In this document: piece by piece, positions 14,809-22,555 of the stretch
Layout of the letters: the number at the start of each line of letters is the position of its first letter
How positions within the stretch are numbered: the stretch's first letter is position 1
NCBI GenBank assembly: GCA_017694335.1
Contig: JADIMZ010000087.1
Span: 1-38,575 of the forward strand
DNA from: Candidatus Pullibacteroides excrementavium
GTDB taxonomy: Bacteria > Bacteroidota > Bacteroidia > Bacteroidales > P3
Reading direction: 5' to 3'
Length of the DNA stretch: 38,575 nt
Program-made: the position numbers and the translations under genes
Notes under the pieces: generated by a model
Seen by the model: only the letters and a program-made list of their open reading frames with translations
Told to the model about the DNA's origin: nothing
The model's database searches: none

Positions 14809-17451
14809 TTATCCAATCACTTCCACCTTGGCGAACTTGGTCAGCAGGGTCTTTTCGCCCACGCCAGGCGCATCAAAGGCCACGATGAGCTTGCAATTTG
14901 CCCCTTCTCCTTCTATGCTCTTGATGGTTCCCGCGCCGAATTTGGCATGGCGAACCCGTTGCCCCGGCTTGAAATCTCCGCTCGAAGCCCCGTTCCCGCC
15001 GGTGGATCCGGCAGGCGGCATCGGCATCGCGTTCAGATCCGAAAGTTTCTTGAAACGCCCCGACTGCAAATCCGGTTTGGGCTTGGGAACATAAAAATCG
15101 GGTTTCCCTAAGGAGTTTCCTCTGGTATTGTCTCCGCCATAGCCTGAACCGTTTCCGCTATGGCTTCTAAGGCCGCTGTTCTGTCCTCCAAAGCTGGAGC
15201 TCCGCCCTCCATTTCCGGGACGATTCCCATAGCTTCCGTTGCCTTGGCCGAAGCTTTTCCCTCCGGAACGCATCTTCCATTCCTGGTCCGAATCCTCGAA
15301 ATCGATTCCCGCAAAAGGGTTTTTCTGTAAGATTTCCGGGTTCTCCAAATGCGTTGTATTCAACTCCAATAAGAACCGGCTCGGTTCGCAGAAGTCTGTT
15401 TCGCCCCAGCGCATCCGGCGGTTGGCGTAAGACAGCCAGAGATCCTTCTCCGCCCGGGTCACCGCCACGTAGAAAAGCCGTCTTTCTTCCTCCACTTCTT
15501 CCCTCGTATTGAGGCTTTGCGCGGCAGGGAACAGGTTTTCCTCGCATCCTACCACGAACACGTAAGGGAACTCCAATCCTTTGGCAGCGTGGACCGTCAT
15601 CAGCGTCACCTTGTCGGCATCGGCCTCTTCTTTCTTTTCGTCCTGGTCGGTGAGCAAGGCCACATCCTGCAAGAAACGGTCCAAGGTCACCACCCCTTCA
15701 ATCGCAATCAGCTCTCCGGTCTCCTCGTCCACCATCATCGGGTCTTCCTCGCAGAAAGTCTTGACCGCGTTCAGCAACTCTTCCACATTGTTCATCCGGC
15801 TTTCGCTTTCCGGCGTTTCCTCCTGCTTGTATTCGAAGGCCAGGCCGCTCGCTTTCCAGATCTGGTTCGCCATCTCGAAGGCATCGGTCTGGTAAAAACG
15901 CGCGTTCAAGCTCAGGATCGTGTCCATCAACGCAAAGAGCTTGGCTTGGGTGCTGGAATTGATCGAGCCGGCCACCGCCTGTTGGTAGCGCAGCAAGGCC
16001 TCCGGCGAACTGAAGGCTTCAGCCGGCACACCCAAGTTGGCCAGCCAGGCCGCATCCTTGGCCGGGTCGAAGCCCTCCCGTCCCGGGGTCAGCATGGAAC
16101 CGTTGCGCAGCCATTCCATTCCTTCCCAGGTGCCGCCGCCGGACAAGGCTCCTAAAAGCCGCAAGCGGTTCAAGGTCGTTTCTCCGATGCCCCGCGCCGG
16201 ATTGTTGATGCAGCGCAGCAAGGCTTCCTCGTCGCGAGGGTTCACTACCCAGCGGAAATAGCCCAATATGTCCTTGATTTCCTTTCTTCTGTAGAAACTT
16301 AAGCCCCCGTAAATCCGGTAGGGGATATTCAACTTGCGCAGCGCGTCCTCGATGGCCTTGCTTTGGCTGTTGATCCGGTACAGCACCGCGAAATCCTTGG
16401 GATGCGCCTGCCGGTTCATCCGTACTTGGAAAATCTGGTGCGCCACCGTAGTGCCTTCCTCCACGTCCGATGCCGATTGCAATATATGCACCTTGGGTCC
16501 TTCCTCGTTGTCGGTCCAGATTTCCTTGGGAATCCGGTCCTTGTTATGTTCGATGATGGAGTTGGAAAGCTGCACGATATGCTTGGTGGAACGGTAGTTC
16601 TGCTCCAATTTGAACTTGACCGCTTCCGGGTAGTCGTGCTGGAAATTCAATATGTTCTGGATATTGGCTCCCCGGAAACTGTAGATGCTCTGGGAATCGT
16701 CGCCTACCACGCAGATGTTCTTGTGTCCGGCGGCCAGTTTTTTTACGATGAGGTACTGGGCATAGTTGGTGTCCTGGTACTCGTCCACCATGATATACTG
16801 GAATCGCTTCTGGTATTTGAGCAGGACTTCCGGAAAGTCGCGGAAGAGCACATTGGTGTTGAACAGCAAATCGTCAAAGTCCATGACCGAAGCCTGTTTC
16901 ATCCGGTTGCTGTACTCCAGGAAGATACGTCCGGTTTCCGGCATCCGCATCCGAGTGTCTTCTTCCAGGAATGCTCCGTTTTCGGCATAGTATTCGGCCG
17001 AAATCAGGCTGTTTTTGGCCATCGAGATACGGTAGAGCACTTTCGATTCCTTGTATTGCTTGGGATCCAGGTTGAAATCCTTGACGATTTTCTTGATCAG
17101 CGACTTGCTTTCGTCCGTGTCGTAGATGCCGAACGTCTTCTGGTAGCCTAAATGGTCGGCTTCGGCCCGCAGGATTTTGGCGAAGATGGAGTGGAAGGTG
17201 CCCATCCAGAGCGAACGCGCTGCCGGGCCGACCAATTGGGTGATACGGTCTTTCATCTCCTTGGCGGCCTTGTTGGTGAAGGTTAATGCCAATATGCGGA
17301 ACGGGTCCGCGCCGATTTCCAGAAGGTGCGCGATCCGGTAGGTGAGGGTGCGGGTCTTGCCCGAACCGGCACCGGCAATAATCATGACGGGTCCTTGGGT
17401 GTGTTCGGCGGCCGCCCGCTGCTCCGGGTTCAGTCCATCTAAAAGGCTCAT
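14809..17451 (-). CDS. pcrA: ATP-dependent 3'-5' DNA helicase of the UvrD/PcrA family
   Basis: Superfamily 1 helicase of 880 residues for repair and replication-fork clearing. Motifs in order: Q-motif LNPEQRAAAEH (7-17), Walker A AGAGSGKT (26-33), motif Ia LTFTNKAAKEM (56-66), Walker B VDEYQDTN (222-229), motif III GDDSQSIYSFRGA (250-262), motif IV QNYRS, motif V TVHAAKGLEFPYVFVVG and motif VI VAVTRAEKDLWLSYA. The 2B region carries an extra Gly/Ala-rich stretch of about 60 residues (about 425-490). Residues 729-826 are a Gly/Ser/Asn-rich linker. The last 54 residues (FKPGQRVRHAKFGAGTI onward) are the Tudor-like domain that in PcrA contacts RNA polymerase. The start fits the family. It stands alone on the minus strand, convergent with the CNNM gene and divergent from the membrane protein gene at 18025. 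Confidence 0.96.
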   Translation of the reverse strand: MSLLDGLNPEQRAAAEHTQGPVMIIAGAGSGKTRTLTYRIAHLLEIGADPFRILALTFTNKAAKEMKDRITQLVGPAARSLWMGTFHSIFAKILRAEADHLGYQKTFGIYDTDESKSLIKKIVKDFNLDPKQYKESKVLYRISMAKNSLISAEYYAENGAFLEEDTRMRMPETGRIFLEYSNRMKQASVMDFDDLLFNTNVLFRDFPEVLLKYQKRFQYIMVDEYQDTNYAQYLIVKKLAAGHKNICVVGDDSQSIYSFRGANIQNILNFQHDYPEAVKFKLEQNYRSTKHIVQLSNSIIEHNKDRIPKEIWTDNEEGPKVHILQSASDVEEGTTVAHQIFQVRMNRQAHPKDFAVLYRINSQSKAIEDALRKLNIPYRIYGGLSFYRRKEIKDILGYFRWVVNPRDEEALLRCINNPARGIGETTLNRLRLLGALSGGGTWEGMEWLRNGSMLTPGREGFDPAKDAAWLANLGVPAEAFSSPEALLRYQQAVAGSINSSTQAKLFALMDTILSLNARFYQTDAFEMANQIWKASGLAFEYKQEETPESESRMNNVEELLNAVKTFCEEDPMMVDEETGELIAIEGVVTLDRFLQDVALLTDQDEKKEEADADKVTLMTVHAAKGLEFPYVFVVGCEENLFPAAQSLNTREEVEEERRLFYVAVTRAEKDLWLSYANRRMRWGETDFCEPSRFLLELNTTHLENPEILQKNPFAGIDFEDSDQEWKMRSGGKSFGQGNGSYGNRPGNGGRSSSFGGQNSGLRSHSGNGSGYGGDNTRGNSLGKPDFYVPKPKPDLQSGRFKKLSDLNAMPMPPAGSTGGNGASSGDFKPGQRVRHAKFGAGTIKSIEGEGANCKLIVAFDAPGVGEKTLLTKFAKVEVIG

Positions 17452-17566
17452 TCTACGTGCTCTGTTTCTTGATTTTGGGGCTGCTTGCCCGATTGGTTCC
17501 TGGCAAGCTCTTTGGAAGATTCAAAATCTCCGTTTCAGTGTCCGGTTTCCTTTTTGTAAAGGCCGG

Positions 17567-17574
17567 CAAATTTA
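17567..17574 (-). promoter_or_regulatory. Possible -7 box for pcrA
   Basis: On the minus strand TAAATTTG matches TAnnTTTG, 115 bases upstream of the pcrA ATG. No -33 box lies at the right distance; the sequence there is the edge of the 86-bp repeat. Confidence 0.3.
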
Positions 17575-17593
17575 CATCAAAAAAAGATTATGA

Positions 17594-17679
17594 GCCTCGG
17601 CCATATTCAAGCATGGGAATGGCTTGATATGGCACTCGGCTCAACCGGGGCTTTTGCTCTGCTCTCGACTTTCACTATC
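17594..17679. repeat. 86-bp direct repeat, copy 1
   Basis: Identical over 86 bases to 17834-17919, offset exactly 240. It ends in a promoter-like layout: TTTTG at 17652-17656, 19 bases, then TATCGTTG at 17676-17683, one base off the TAnnTTTG pattern. Beyond it, CTATC (17675-17679) and GATAG flank a GC-rich hairpin, GGCttcGCC. Between the copies lie CAAAGC/GCTTTG (17739-17752) and, on the opposite strand, CTTGCACTGCCTTTG (17725-17711), which resembles a decayed minus-strand promoter. Confidence 0.85.
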
Positions 17680-17833
17680 GTTGGCTTCGCCGAAGATAGC
17701 TTGGTCTCGGCAAAGGCAGTGCAAGCCGAACGCAGAGGCAAAGCTTGCTTTGACTATGCTGAGGCGTAGCCTGCCTTCGATGCCAATCAAAGCTCAAGCG
17801 AGGGAGTGTGTTGGCTATCGCCGAAGCCCCTAT

Positions 17834-17919
17834 GCCTCGGCCATATTCAAGCATGGGAATGGCTTGATATGGCACTCGGCTCAACCGGGGCTTTTGCTCT
17901 GCTCTCGACTTTCACTATC
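17834..17919. repeat. 86-bp direct repeat, copy 2
   Basis: Exact second copy of 17594-17679. Here the base after the repeat is T instead of G, which completes the promoter box TATCTTTG (17916-17923). CTATCTT (17915-17921) and AAGATAG (17938-17944) form an inverted repeat, so a similar box (TATCTTCG) also faces the other way. Confidence 0.85.
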
Positions 17920-17923
17920 TTTG
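17893..17923 (+). promoter_or_regulatory. Two-box promoter inside repeat copy 2
   Basis: TTTG (17893-17896), 19 bases, TATCTTTG (17916-17923). This is a full match to the Bacteroidetes pattern on the plus strand, about 100 bases upstream of the start at 18025. Confidence 0.55.
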
Positions 17924-17978
17924 ACTGCATCGCATCGAAGATAGGATGCGGTTCGGTAATGTCAATCAAACAAGTTTG

Positions 17979-18009
17979 TTGCCATTACTCTCACCTTTCG
18001 CTATCTTTG
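17979..18009 (+). promoter_or_regulatory. Promoter next to the membrane protein gene
   Basis: TTG (17979-17981), 20 bases, TATCTTTG (18002-18009). The box ends 15 bases before the ATG at 18025, implying a leader of about 10 bases or fewer. The flanking sequence (CTCACCTTTCGCTATCTTTG) echoes the end of the 86-bp repeat. Confidence 0.55.
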
Positions 18010-18024
18010 TCTCGTTTTTCAAGA

Positions 18025-19599
18025 ATGCGAACTATGGGAAAAGCAGCTACTTTTTGGACTAAATACAATATATTCAAACATTGGACGCCTTTGGTTCAAG
18101 CTTATCGTCAGAATGCCTCCGGAATGGAGGTGGACGCTTCGCAGAAACGTTATTTGAAATGGGGTACGTTGATTCCGGTCATGCTTTTTGCGATAGGATG
18201 GTTTCTCTACTATCTTCCCTATTTCAAGCATCAGGCGGATATCAGTTTCTTTGCCTATACCGGTAATTTCGTGCAACCTTTTTTTGATGGAACATCCGCT
18301 CCCCGTATCAGTGAATTCCTTTGGCGTTTTGTAGCCCAGTTTTATTTCAACACGCCTTTGATTGTGGCTGTTGTTGCCTTCTTGATGATAGGCTTCTGTA
18401 TTACTTCATGGGCAACAGCTGGTCCGTATACGCCATTCCTGCTCCTTCTGTACTGCCTTTTGTTCCCTTCGGCCGATCCGGCCCAGGCCAGCATCGCTAT
18501 CAGCCTTTGGCTTAATATGGGAGCCCTTTCTATCTTCTTCCTTTTGTTCCGTCATGCAGCCCGTCACCCTCGTGCCTGGACACCTTTAGTCTTGTTCCAT
18601 GTGTATACCGCCATTGCGGGTGCGCTTTTGTATTACGCCACCGGGCATTGGGCTTTGCTTTTCTGCATTGCCGTGGTCTTTTCCCATTTGGTTGGTATCC
18701 CGATGGCCTTGGGCGATAAAAAACAGGGGCTGTGGAAAATCCGTCTTTGGAATTTTATTGTTTCAGCCTTTATAACCTCAGCCTTGAGTTGCTGGCTTTG
18801 GGATATTTCTACCGATGCCGGTTTCCATGCCCCCTGGTATGTGTGGATGGCCTTGGTTATTTTTGGCGTGGCCTGCATTCCCGGTATCTTGCTTCAGGCT
18901 TACAACAATCGGAAAATATTCCTTTACGAATGGGGCAAGCGTCGTGGAATTCATGATGGGAAACCGGTTTTGGCACCAGCACATCATATTCTTCTGACAC
19001 TTGTGGCGGTTGGCTTCAGTTGTTTGGTCTTGTTCGTGTTTGCCCGCAATCCGTTGGACCGCGCCTTGGTTAAGGCCCAGAATGCCGTGGTTCGTGCCGA
19101 TTATCTGGCGGTTCAGGATGTGTGCCAGGAATTTCGTGCTAAGAGCGGCTTGGCAGAGGGACAACTGAAATCCAGTTATGAGCGGATTTCGGACCCAAGC
19201 GAGATTGTCACGTTGGAAATCTATTCCATGCTTTCCTCGGTGGGGCAGGGATTGTTCCCTCTCGATAGCATGGACAGCTTTTCCCGTTTGTGCCATAGGG
19301 TGGATTCTATGCGGGTATCCGCCCGTGATTACGCTTATGTGCAACTGAATGTTTTGCTGGGGAGACCTTCGGAGGTGTGCCGGATGATTCTGGCTGATGC
19401 GGGAAGGTATGGCTTGCAGAACCGTTTCATGGAACCCTTGGCCGATGCATGTTGGGCTACAGGGCAGCAGGAACTGCTTCAAGAGGTTTTGTATTATGCC
19501 AAGAAGTCCCTCTATTCGAAACCTTTGTATTATCGTTACAAGGACAGTGTTCCGAATGTGCGCAAAGGGAACCTAGTCCCATTTCCAGCTTTGGATTAG
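18025..19599 (+). CDS. Polytopic membrane protein of unknown function
   Basis: I do not recognise this gene with confidence. The product of 524 residues has a short cytosolic lead, about nine hydrophobic segments up to residue about 345 (for example LIPVMLFAIGWFLYYL, PLIVAVVAFLMIGFCI, MALVIFGVACIPGILL and LLTLVAVGFSCLVLFVF), then a soluble region of about 180 residues. That tail is helical in character and could contain TPR-like pairs (ARDYAYVQLNVLLG, then PLADACWATGQQELLQEVLYYAKK). The plan recalls DUF6057-type proteins of Bacteroidales, but I could not verify this. ATG 18025 (MRTMGKAATFW) is chosen over upstream in-frame starts because the region before it is repeat and promoter sequence; ATG 18034 is equally possible. 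Its last 27 bases overlap gldD tail to tail. Confidence 0.85.
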   Translation: MRTMGKAATFWTKYNIFKHWTPLVQAYRQNASGMEVDASQKRYLKWGTLIPVMLFAIGWFLYYLPYFKHQADISFFAYTGNFVQPFFDGTSAPRISEFLWRFVAQFYFNTPLIVAVVAFLMIGFCITSWATAGPYTPFLLLLYCLLFPSADPAQASIAISLWLNMGALSIFFLLFRHAARHPRAWTPLVLFHVYTAIAGALLYYATGHWALLFCIAVVFSHLVGIPMALGDKKQGLWKIRLWNFIVSAFITSALSCWLWDISTDAGFHAPWYVWMALVIFGVACIPGILLQAYNNRKIFLYEWGKRRGIHDGKPVLAPAHHILLTLVAVGFSCLVLFVFARNPLDRALVKAQNAVVRADYLAVQDVCQEFRAKSGLAEGQLKSSYERISDPSEIVTLEIYSMLSSVGQGLFPLDSMDSFSRLCHRVDSMRVSARDYAYVQLNVLLGRPSEVCRMILADAGRYGLQNRFMEPLADACWATGQQELLQEVLYYAKKSLYSKPLYYRYKDSVPNVRKGNLVPFPALD

Positions 19600-20175
19600 G
19601 GTGTCGATGTCGGTTTTGATAAAATCGATGACGGGGGCTAAAGAGTCGTTGTTGGGCACGCTATTGATATAGAATGCGCCTCGAACAAAATGCCGGTTGC
19701 TGTCGGTGAGATAGAACTGATAGGGAGAGGCCACATCCTTTCCCTTGATATGGTAAAGATAGCCGAATTTCCTCTCTTCCGGTTGGTGGATTTCCCATTC
19801 GTCTACCCCGGTTGCCTTTGACATGTGCCGTTGGATGAACAACAGTGTTCCGACAAGGCAGGAATCGATGTTGGGATTCGGGATATAGCTTAAGTAGATT
19901 TTAGCATTCAGTTCCGGAATCCGGATGTCGGCCCATTGGCTGTTGGGATATTGGTCGTCAACGGGGACCGGTTCAAAACGGGCATAAACCGGAATCCGGA
20001 ATGTGAACGGGTAGGCGGCAGAATCAAAGTCCCGATAGGCTTTCTCCGGCACGGTTATCCGTATGTAGGCTCGCGGTTTTGGCGTATAAGCTTCCCGGCA
20101 GGAAGTCATGCCGATTCCCGCTAATGCCATGCAGGAAAGCCCTGCTGCGGCTTTCAGCCAAGAGGATAGTTTCAT
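19573..20175 (-). CDS. gldD: Gliding motility/T9SS lipoprotein GldD
   Basis: Lipoprotein of 200 residues. GldD is needed for gliding in Flavobacterium and belongs to the gene set that accompanies the type IX secretion system; its exact role is unknown. The N-terminus is a lipoprotein signal with Cys26 as acylation site (IGMTSC). The family block follows at once: YTPKPRAYIRITVPEKAYRDF, then YPFTFRIPVYA and WADIRIPELNAKIYLSY. The start codon overlaps the pth stop by four bases (ATGA), so translation is probably coupled. It lies in the same window as two proteins with T9SS sorting domains, which fits a working secretion system. Its 3' end overlaps the membrane protein gene on the other strand by 27 bases. 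Confidence 0.92.
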   Translation of the reverse strand: MKLSSWLKAAAGLSCMALAGIGMTSCREAYTPKPRAYIRITVPEKAYRDFDSAAYPFTFRIPVYARFEPVPVDDQYPNSQWADIRIPELNAKIYLSYIPNPNIDSCLVGTLLFIQRHMSKATGVDEWEIHQPEERKFGYLYHIKGKDVASPYQFYLTDSNRHFVRGAFYINSVPNNDSLAPVIDFIKTDIDTLIQSWKWD

Positions 20176-20735
20176 TTATTGTTAAACAGGTTCATGGTAT
20201 TTGCAATTCCTGCGCACGCAAAGCTGGCAATCATCTCGCAGGCCATGTCGATTTTCGGCTCCACGATAGCCATGTCCTGAGGAGAGAATTTTCCCAGAAC
20301 ATAGTCTATCTGCTGCCCTTTATGGAATTTATGCCCGATGCCGAAGCGGAGGCGAGGATAGGCCTGTGTCCCGATCAAGGCTTCGATGTTGGACAGCCCG
20401 TTGTGCCCGCCGGCGCTTCCGCCCGATTTCATCCTGAGCTGGCCGAGCTCCAATGCAAGGTCGTCCACGACCACCAAGCAGCGTTCCACCGGCACTTTCT
20501 CATGTTCTAACCAATAGCGAACGGCCTTGCCGCTCTCGTTCATATAGGTGGTAGGCTTGATTAGTTCCAGATAATGGTTCCGGCATTTGATTTCGGCCCA
20601 GTAGGCATAACGATCCATTGCGAACTTGGTGTTGTTCTGCGCGGCCAAGCGGTCCAGGACCATGAACCCGATATTGTGGCGGGTCATTTCGTATTCCGCT
20701 CCGATATTGCCCAATCCGACAATGACGAATTTCAT
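20172..20735 (-). CDS. pth: Peptidyl-tRNA hydrolase
   Basis: Enzyme of 187 residues, the normal length, that frees tRNA from peptidyl-tRNA dropped by stalled ribosomes. Family residues are visible: VGLGNIGAEYEMTRHNIGF with Asn9 and the catalytic His20, KPTTYMNESGKAV with Asn67, VVVDDLALELG with its catalytic Asp, and SAGGHNGLSNI with Asn113. It shares the ATGA overlap with gldD downstream. It is separated from proS upstream by 165 bases that contain a 17-bp perfect hairpin, so it probably has its own promoter, though no clear TAnnTTTG box was found. Confidence 0.95.
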   Translation of the reverse strand: MKFVIVGLGNIGAEYEMTRHNIGFMVLDRLAAQNNTKFAMDRYAYWAEIKCRNHYLELIKPTTYMNESGKAVRYWLEHEKVPVERCLVVVDDLALELGQLRMKSGGSAGGHNGLSNIEALIGTQAYPRLRFGIGHKFHKGQQIDYVLGKFSPQDMAIVEPKIDMACEMIASFACAGIANTMNLFNNK

Positions 20736-20791
20736 ACAATTACAATTTATTTTCCAGCCATTGCTTCTCTGGCTCCGGCCTCGCCCTTCTT

Positions 20792-20831
20792 TTGGTTACT
20801 TTTCTTCGTTTCGCCGAAGAAAAGTAACCAA
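20792..20831. repeat. Perfect inverted repeat (GTTACTTTTCTT type), copy 2
   Basis: A perfect 17-bp stem (20792-20808 with 20815-20831) closes a six-base loop. It shares the GTTACTTTTCTT/AAGAAAAGTAAC arms with the hairpin at 183-214. It lies 70 bases past the proS stop and before pth, so it probably ends or trims the proS transcript. Confidence 0.7.
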
Positions 20832-20900
20832 TAAGCTTGGGTACGTGACTGATTTCGGATCTCTCGTGCAACAAAGCAGCTTGCCCGTTCTCACGCGCCG

Positions 20901-22373
20901 TTAATAGGCTTTTGCAAAAATGACCCGATGCTTGGACGGCTTCCCTGTGTAGATGCACTTGCCTTCTTCCATCTCGATGTCGAAGGGGATAGCCCGGATG
21001 GTCGCCTTGGTTTCTTCTTTGATTTTCACCTCGGTTTCGGTGGTGCCGTCCCAATGCGCCAACAGGAACTTGCCTTGTTCGATCTTTTCCTTGAAGTCTT
21101 CCCAGGTGTCCACTTTGATAGTGTTTTCCTGACGGAACTTCAGCGAACGTGCAAAGAGGTTCTTCTGGATTTCTTCCAGAAGCTGCGGCACGAGCGATGC
21201 CAGTTCGGCTTGCGGATGGATGCTCTTTTCGAGGGTGTCGCGGCGGCAGATTTCGGCCGTGCCGTTTTCCATGTCGCGAGGCCCGATGGCGATGCGTACT
21301 GGAACGCCCTTGAATTCGTATTCGGTGAACTTCCAGCCCGGTTTCTGGCTGTCGTTGTCGTCGTATTTCACGCTGATGCCCTTGGCTTGCAGTTCGGCCT
21401 TGATTTTGAGGGCGGCTTCCGAAATCTGGGCCAGTTGTTCCTTGTTGCGGTAGATGGGCACGATGGCTACTTGGATAGGAGCCAGCTTGGGCGGCAGTAC
21501 CAGACCGTGGTCGTCCGAATGGGTCATGATCAAGGCACCCATCAGTCGGGTCGAAACGCCCCAGGAAGTAGCCCATACGTATTCCAATTTGTTTTCTTTG
21601 TTCAGGAAGGTTACATCGAACGCCTTGGCGAAGTTCTGGCCGAGAAAGTGGGACGTACCGGCTTGCAGTGCCTTCCCGTCCTGCATCATGGCTTCGATGC
21701 AATAGGTCTCAATCGCGCCGGCGAACCTTTCATTGGCCGTCTTGATGCCTTTGATGACCGGCATCGCCATGTAGTTTTCGGCAAAGTCGGCGTAAACGTC
21801 CAGCATCTTGCGGGCTTCGGCTTCGGCTTCTTCCTTGGTGGCGTGCGCCGTATGGCCTTCCTGCCACAGGAACTCGGCGGTACGCAGGAACAGGCGGGTA
21901 CGCATTTCCCAGCGGACCACGTTGGCCCATTGGTTTACCAAAATGGGCAGGTCGCGGTACGATTGGATCCAATTCTTATAGGTGTTCCAGATGATGGTTT
22001 CCGAAGTGGGGCGCACAATCAGTTCTTCTTCCAATTTGGCGGCGGGGTCCACGCTTACGCCCTTTCCGTCTTCGTTGGCTTTGAGGCGGTAGTGGGTCAC
22101 CACGGCGCATTCCTTGGCAAAGCCTTCCACGTGGTCGGCTTCGCGGCTGAAGAAGGATTTGGGGATGAAAAGCGGGAAATAAGCGTTCTGATGCCCGGTT
22201 TCCTTGAACATCTGGTCTAGGATGTGCTGCATTCTTTCCCAAATGGCGTAACCATAGGGTTTAATGACCATGCAGCCGCGCACGGCCGATTGTTCTGCTA
22301 GGTCGGCTCTGGTAACCAATTCGTTATACCAGTCGGAATAATTTTCTGCTCTGGTGGAAAAATCTTTGGCCAT
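20901..22373 (-). CDS. proS: Prolyl-tRNA synthetase, eukaryote/archaea-like type
   Basis: Class II synthetase of 490 residues that charges tRNA-Pro. It lacks the editing insert of the E. coli type and has the C-terminal zinc-type domain of the archaeal/eukaryotic form, ending in the characteristic FAKAY. Class II motifs: motif 1 in [18 protein letters not shown] (39-56), motif 2 in [26 protein letters not shown] (about 154-179) and motif 3 in the [20 protein letters not shown] region with its Arg. The substrate segment RPTSETIIW (120-128) is intact. The ATG is preceded 83 bases upstream by a TACTTTTG box on the minus strand. A 17-bp hairpin follows the gene. It diverges from the Tyr/Gly-rich lipoprotein gene, a pairing I recall from other Bacteroidales. 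Confidence 0.96.
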   Translation of the reverse strand: MAKDFSTRAENYSDWYNELVTRADLAEQSAVRGCMVIKPYGYAIWERMQHILDQMFKETGHQNAYFPLFIPKSFFSREADHVEGFAKECAVVTHYRLKANEDGKGVSVDPAAKLEEELIVRPTSETIIWNTYKNWIQSYRDLPILVNQWANVVRWEMRTRLFLRTAEFLWQEGHTAHATKEEAEAEARKMLDVYADFAENYMAMPVIKGIKTANERFAGAIETYCIEAMMQDGKALQAGTSHFLGQNFAKAFDVTFLNKENKLEYVWATSWGVSTRLMGALIMTHSDDHGLVLPPKLAPIQVAIVPIYRNKEQLAQISEAALKIKAELQAKGISVKYDDNDSQKPGWKFTEYEFKGVPVRIAIGPRDMENGTAEICRRDTLEKSIHPQAELASLVPQLLEEIQKNLFARSLKFRQENTIKVDTWEDFKEKIEQGKFLLAHWDGTTETEVKIKEETKATIRAIPFDIEMEEGKCIYTGKPSKHRVIFAKAY

Positions 22374-22456
22374 TTTTGTATGCTTTGGTATGATTATTGC
22401 AATAAACGTATCTTTGGCTTCGGCTTTGCAAATGGATGCGGGCGGAAACCAGCCTG

Positions 22457-22464
22457 CAAAAGTA
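22457..22464 (-). promoter_or_regulatory. Possible -7 box for proS
   Basis: On the minus strand TACTTTTG, the same eight bases as in the clc promoter, ends 83 bases upstream of the proS ATG. No TTTG box at 19-20 bases upstream. Confidence 0.4.
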
Positions 22465-22555
22465 CGCTAAAAATACGTATGGGCGGAAAAAGTTTCCGTA
22501 TCCGGTTGGAGTTCCGTAGAATCCTTGCGGTCGGGTCGCAAAAAAGGAGGAAAAG

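Noticed and set aside
17594-17923. CRISPR array
   Set aside because: Only two copies of a long 86-bp repeat with a 154-base gap, no regular spacers and no cas genes.
17624-17944. Open frames across the 86-bp repeat region
   Set aside because: Both strands stay open because of the repeated sequence; the translations repeat themselves and lack protein character.
20928-22220. 430-codon open frame on plus, antisense to proS
   Set aside because: The minus strand encodes a full class II synthetase; this frame has no recognisable motif.
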